Assembly (NCBI RefSeq): GCF_006715045.1
Contig: NZ_VFML01000001.1
Span: forward strand, 806,001 to 870,000
Length of the DNA: 64,000 bases
Source: Amycolatopsis cihanbeyliensis
Lineage (GTDB): Bacteria > Actinomycetota > Actinomycetes > Mycobacteriales > Pseudonocardiaceae
Reading direction: 5' to 3'
This document shows, piece after piece, positions 62,268-64,000 of the stretch (within the stretch, counting starts at the first letter, position 1; each line of letters begins with the position of its first letter). Below the pieces are notes generated by a model that had not been told where the DNA came from, made no database searches, and was given only the letters and a program-made list of their open reading frames with translations. The position numbers were made by a program, and so were the translations under genes.

Positions 62268-63441
62268 GGGCGTCTCCGTGAGATCGAACAGCGGCTTCGG
62301 TTTCGGCGAGATGAGTTCGGAAGCGGAGTGCGAGGTCGGGTAGTGCCTCCCTCGGCCGCGGGAGGGACTCGTCGGCTCCGGGCCGGATCAGGCAGTGCAG
62401 GAGAACCGGCCCTTCCGTCCGGTCGGCGGCCAGTTTCAGCCCCGCCAGTACCGCGTCGATGCCATCACACCGCCAGGCCGCCCGGTAACCGCAGGCCAAG
62501 GCCACGTTCGCGAAGTCGACCTGCTCGGCGTTGCTACGTTGCCCTCCGGTGGACTCGTGCTGGCCGTTGTCCAGCACGATGTGCAGGAACGGCGTGCGGA
62601 CATAGCGGCCCGCGGTGGCCAGCGTGCCCATGCGCATCAGCAGGGCTCCGTCGCCGTCGAAAACGGCGACCGGATGGCGGCTCGCGGTGGCAAGGCCGAC
62701 TCCGATGGCGGGCGCGCAGCCCATCGAACCGGGCATGTAGAAGTGGTTGGGCCGGTCGTCGAGGCCGTACAGCGCTCGCGAGGTGTAGCCCGTGGTGGCG
62801 ACCGTGGCCGTCCGAAGCGCATCGAGCTCCAGCCAGGTCTTCAGCACGTCCGACCGGCTGGGCCGCCTCCCCGCACGGAACACCTCGGCACGTTCCACCT
62901 GCCGAAGCGGAGGCCGGGCCCGCACCGGGCGCGTACCGGGGCCGGTGTTGTCGAACGTGGTCCTGGCCAGGACCAGCGCGGAGGACTCCCGCCGCTCGCC
63001 ACGTTCGACGGCGGCCGCGAGCTGAGCCGCGGCGACTCCGGGCGCGGCATCGAGGTCCTCAGCGGGAATCCCCAGCAGCCGGAGCAGGTCATGCGTGACG
63101 TCGCCCATCATCCGATGCTGCGGCTCGTCGTCTTCCGCGGGCCACCCGCGACGGGACACGCCCAGTACCACCGGGATCCGGAACGGTTCGGTCAGCGAGC
63201 TGAGCGGGTTGGTGGCGTTGCCGAGACCGGAGTTCTGGCACAGGACCATGCCCTGTGCGCCCGCCAACCAGGTCCCCGCCGCGATCGCGACGGCCTCACC
63301 CTCCGACGTCGACGAAACGTAGGGCCCGGCACCGCTTTCCAGCAGCGAGTAGAGACCCGATGCGTACGAGCACGGCACACCGGCGATACCGGCGACCCGG
63401 TTCCGTGTCAGCTCGGACAGAAACCATGCTGGTTCCAGCAA
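62152..63441 (-). CDS. Phosphonopyruvate decarboxylase-like thiamine-diphosphate enzyme
   Basis: About 429 residues from TTG 63441 (AGGGGG seven bases upstream), the only start that gives the family N-terminus W-F-L-S-E-L. The Pyr half has V-S-S-T-S-E-G-E-A-V-A-I-A-A-G, with the cofactor-activating Glu, and Q-N-S-G-L-G-N-A-T-N-P-L; the ThDP half has D-G-D-G-A-L-L-M-R-M-G and D-N-G-Q-H-E-S-T-G-G-Q. The H-E/D-S-T-G-G-Q phrase is that of phosphonopyruvate rather than sulfopyruvate decarboxylases. It converts phosphonopyruvate to phosphonoacetaldehyde. The frame runs about 30 residues longer than usual and overlaps the sulfotransferase gene. Confidence 0.87.
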   Translation of the reverse strand: MLEPAWFLSELTRNRVAGIAGVPCSYASGLYSLLESGAGPYVSSTSEGEAVAIAAGTWLAGAQGMVLCQNSGLGNATNPLSSLTEPFRIPVVLGVSRRGWPAEDDEPQHRMMGDVTHDLLRLLGIPAEDLDAAPGVAAAQLAAAVERGERRESSALVLARTTFDNTGPGTRPVRARPPLRQVERAEVFRAGRRPSRSDVLKTWLELDALRTATVATTGYTSRALYGLDDRPNHFYMPGSMGCAPAIGVGLATASRHPVAVFDGDGALLMRMGTLATAGRYVRTPFLHIVLDNGQHESTGGQRSNAEQVDFANVALACGYRAAWRCDGIDAVLAGLKLAADRTEGPVLLHCLIRPGADESLPRPREALPDLALRFRTHLAETEAAVRSHGDAHGTAFHQEQRTPAPGPEDGQHLDPVHGQATRARGDVGR

Positions 63442-64000
63442 CTCGACACCCCCTGCGAGTACTCGTGGCGGGCCGGTGCGCGGTAGCGAGGCGTGCGCAA
63501 CAGCCGCATCGTGGACGACTCCGGCGTCGTGGCCTCCGCACCGGTGCCGAGAACGTGGCGGGACAGGAACGCTGCCGTCAGCCGATCGCACGCCAGCCGA
63601 TTCTCCGCACGGACGAGCTCGTGCCCCTCGTCCGGGAACAGCGCGAGCAGGGCCGCTCGATCGGCGCGGGCCAGCCGCATGAACATGGTGGTGGACATGT
63701 CGACGGGAACCCGGCTGTCGTTGGCGCCATGCACCAGCAGGACCGGACACTCCACCGTGGCCGCGTTGGTCACCGGTGACCTCTCCGCCAGCGTGGATCG
63801 CTGCACCGGGTCCCCGGCGTCGCCGAGGCGGCGGCGCACCATCGGGGCGGCGGTCTGCCAGTACTCGGGAAGCGAGTCGGCGAACCGCACCAGGTCCGTG
63901 AGCGGCGCGGTGGCGACGACACAGCCGAACCGCCGCGACGACGTCGCCGCGAGCTGCAGGACAGCGTAGCCGCCGTAGCTGCCGCCGACCAGCGCGATGC
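63408..64000 (-). CDS. S9-family (prolyl oligopeptidase-like) peptidase, C-terminal part
   Basis: Partial gene; the reading frame is open to the right edge. About 195 residues are visible: nucleophile G-G-S-Y-G-G-Y-A close to the edge, catalytic Asp in L-V-H-G-A-N-D-S-R-V-P, and His in P-D-E-G-H-E-L. This is the alpha/beta hydrolase domain of S9 peptidases or acylaminoacyl peptidases; the propeller domain would lie beyond 64 kb. It overlaps the start of the decarboxylase by 34 bases, so it belongs to the same operon and may release or trim a peptide product. Confidence 0.8.
   Translation of the reverse strand, partial: IALVGGSYGGYAVLQLAATSSRRFGCVVATAPLTDLVRFADSLPEYWQTAAPMVRRRLGDAGDPVQRSTLAERSPVTNAATVECPVLLVHGANDSRVPVDMSTTMFMRLARADRAALLALFPDEGHELVRAENRLACDRLTAAFLSRHVLGTGAEATTPESSTMRLLRTPRYRAPARHEYSQGVSSCWNQHGFCPS

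Noticed and set aside
51535-64000. Organosulfonate (sulfopyruvate-sulfoacetate) pathway instead of phosphonate
   Set aside because: TauE/SafE and a sulfotransferase made this tempting, but the H-E-S-T-G-G-Q phrase of the decarboxylase and the phosphonoacetaldehyde-dehydrogenase phrases fit phosphonates better. It is not fully excluded until PepM is found or shown absent.
1-64000. tRNA, rRNA, CRISPR array or insertion sequence
   Set aside because: Read for T-loop-like GTTCGA boxes with flanking stems, regular direct repeats, and transposase motifs with terminal inverted repeats; none convincing was seen.

Overview
The window is chromosomal DNA of a high-GC actinomycete, most probably of the Pseudonocardiaceae (Amycolatopsis, Prauserella or Saccharopolyspora type). 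The grounds are strong G/C preference at codon third positions, frequent GTG/TTG starts with GTGA/ATGA stop-start overlaps, a coproporphyrin-type heme pathway (hemE-hemY, chdC), actinobacterial families (DUF3000, TIGR04222-type proteins, LigC and stand-alone LigD-polymerase proteins, an amaP/Asp23 module) and many small operons. No rRNA, tRNA, CRISPR array or insertion sequence was recognised.

Layout. 0-6.6 kb: the end of a PAP2 phosphatase, zapE, a RibD-type reductase, then one co-directional operon with an ECF-type sigma factor followed by Asp23/Gls24, DUF2273, DUF6286 and AmaP proteins (envelope-stress module). 6.6-12.6 kb: minus-strand genes including a TrpC-like pseudo-enzyme coupled to a divergent MurC-like ligase, a secreted esterase, and an MFS exporter coupled to a cysteine-synthase-like PLP enzyme. 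12.6-27 kb: LigC ligase, a TAP-type lipoprotein hydrolase, GrpB, a luciferase-like oxidoreductase, a GntR regulator divergent from a small ORF plus an isoaspartyl-methyltransferase-like gene, LigD polymerase, GNAT, a TVP38-like membrane protein, a Ser/Thr kinase, MsrB, and then two paralogous membrane proteins with Gly/Cys-rich tails followed by a DUF692/MNIO enzyme and a small partner. 27-37 kb: heme genes chdC, hemY and hemE interrupted by a large S8 protease gene, then DUF3000, an orphan response regulator and RNase D. 37-51.5 kb: fadA-fadB, an NmrA/AraC pair, an aldo-keto reductase, a two-component system, a deleted mmuM pseudogene, dxs, and a choline-to-betaine pair.

51.5 kb to the right edge (all minus strand, continuing past the window) is the most interesting part: a compact biosynthetic operon. 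It carries a phosphonopyruvate decarboxylase-like enzyme and a very typical phosphonoacetaldehyde dehydrogenase, which together predict phosphonoacetate as intermediate. It also carries two ATP-grasp ligases, an Fe/2OG oxygenase-fold protein lacking the acidic metal ligand (H-S-A), a TPR-sulfotransferase, a P-loop protein, a 70-residue acidic peptide, two transporters, an S9 peptidase and a second, non-actinobacterial-type aspartate carbamoyltransferase (ATCase).

My main hypothesis is that this operon makes an N-phosphonoacetyl-aspartate (PALA)-like antimetabolite, with the extra ATCase as the self-resistance target and the two membrane proteins as exporters. The PEP mutase required for any phosphonate is not in the window and should lie beyond 64 kb. 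A second candidate for an undescribed system is the MNIO enzyme beside the two Gly/Cys-tailed membrane proteins at 24-27 kb.
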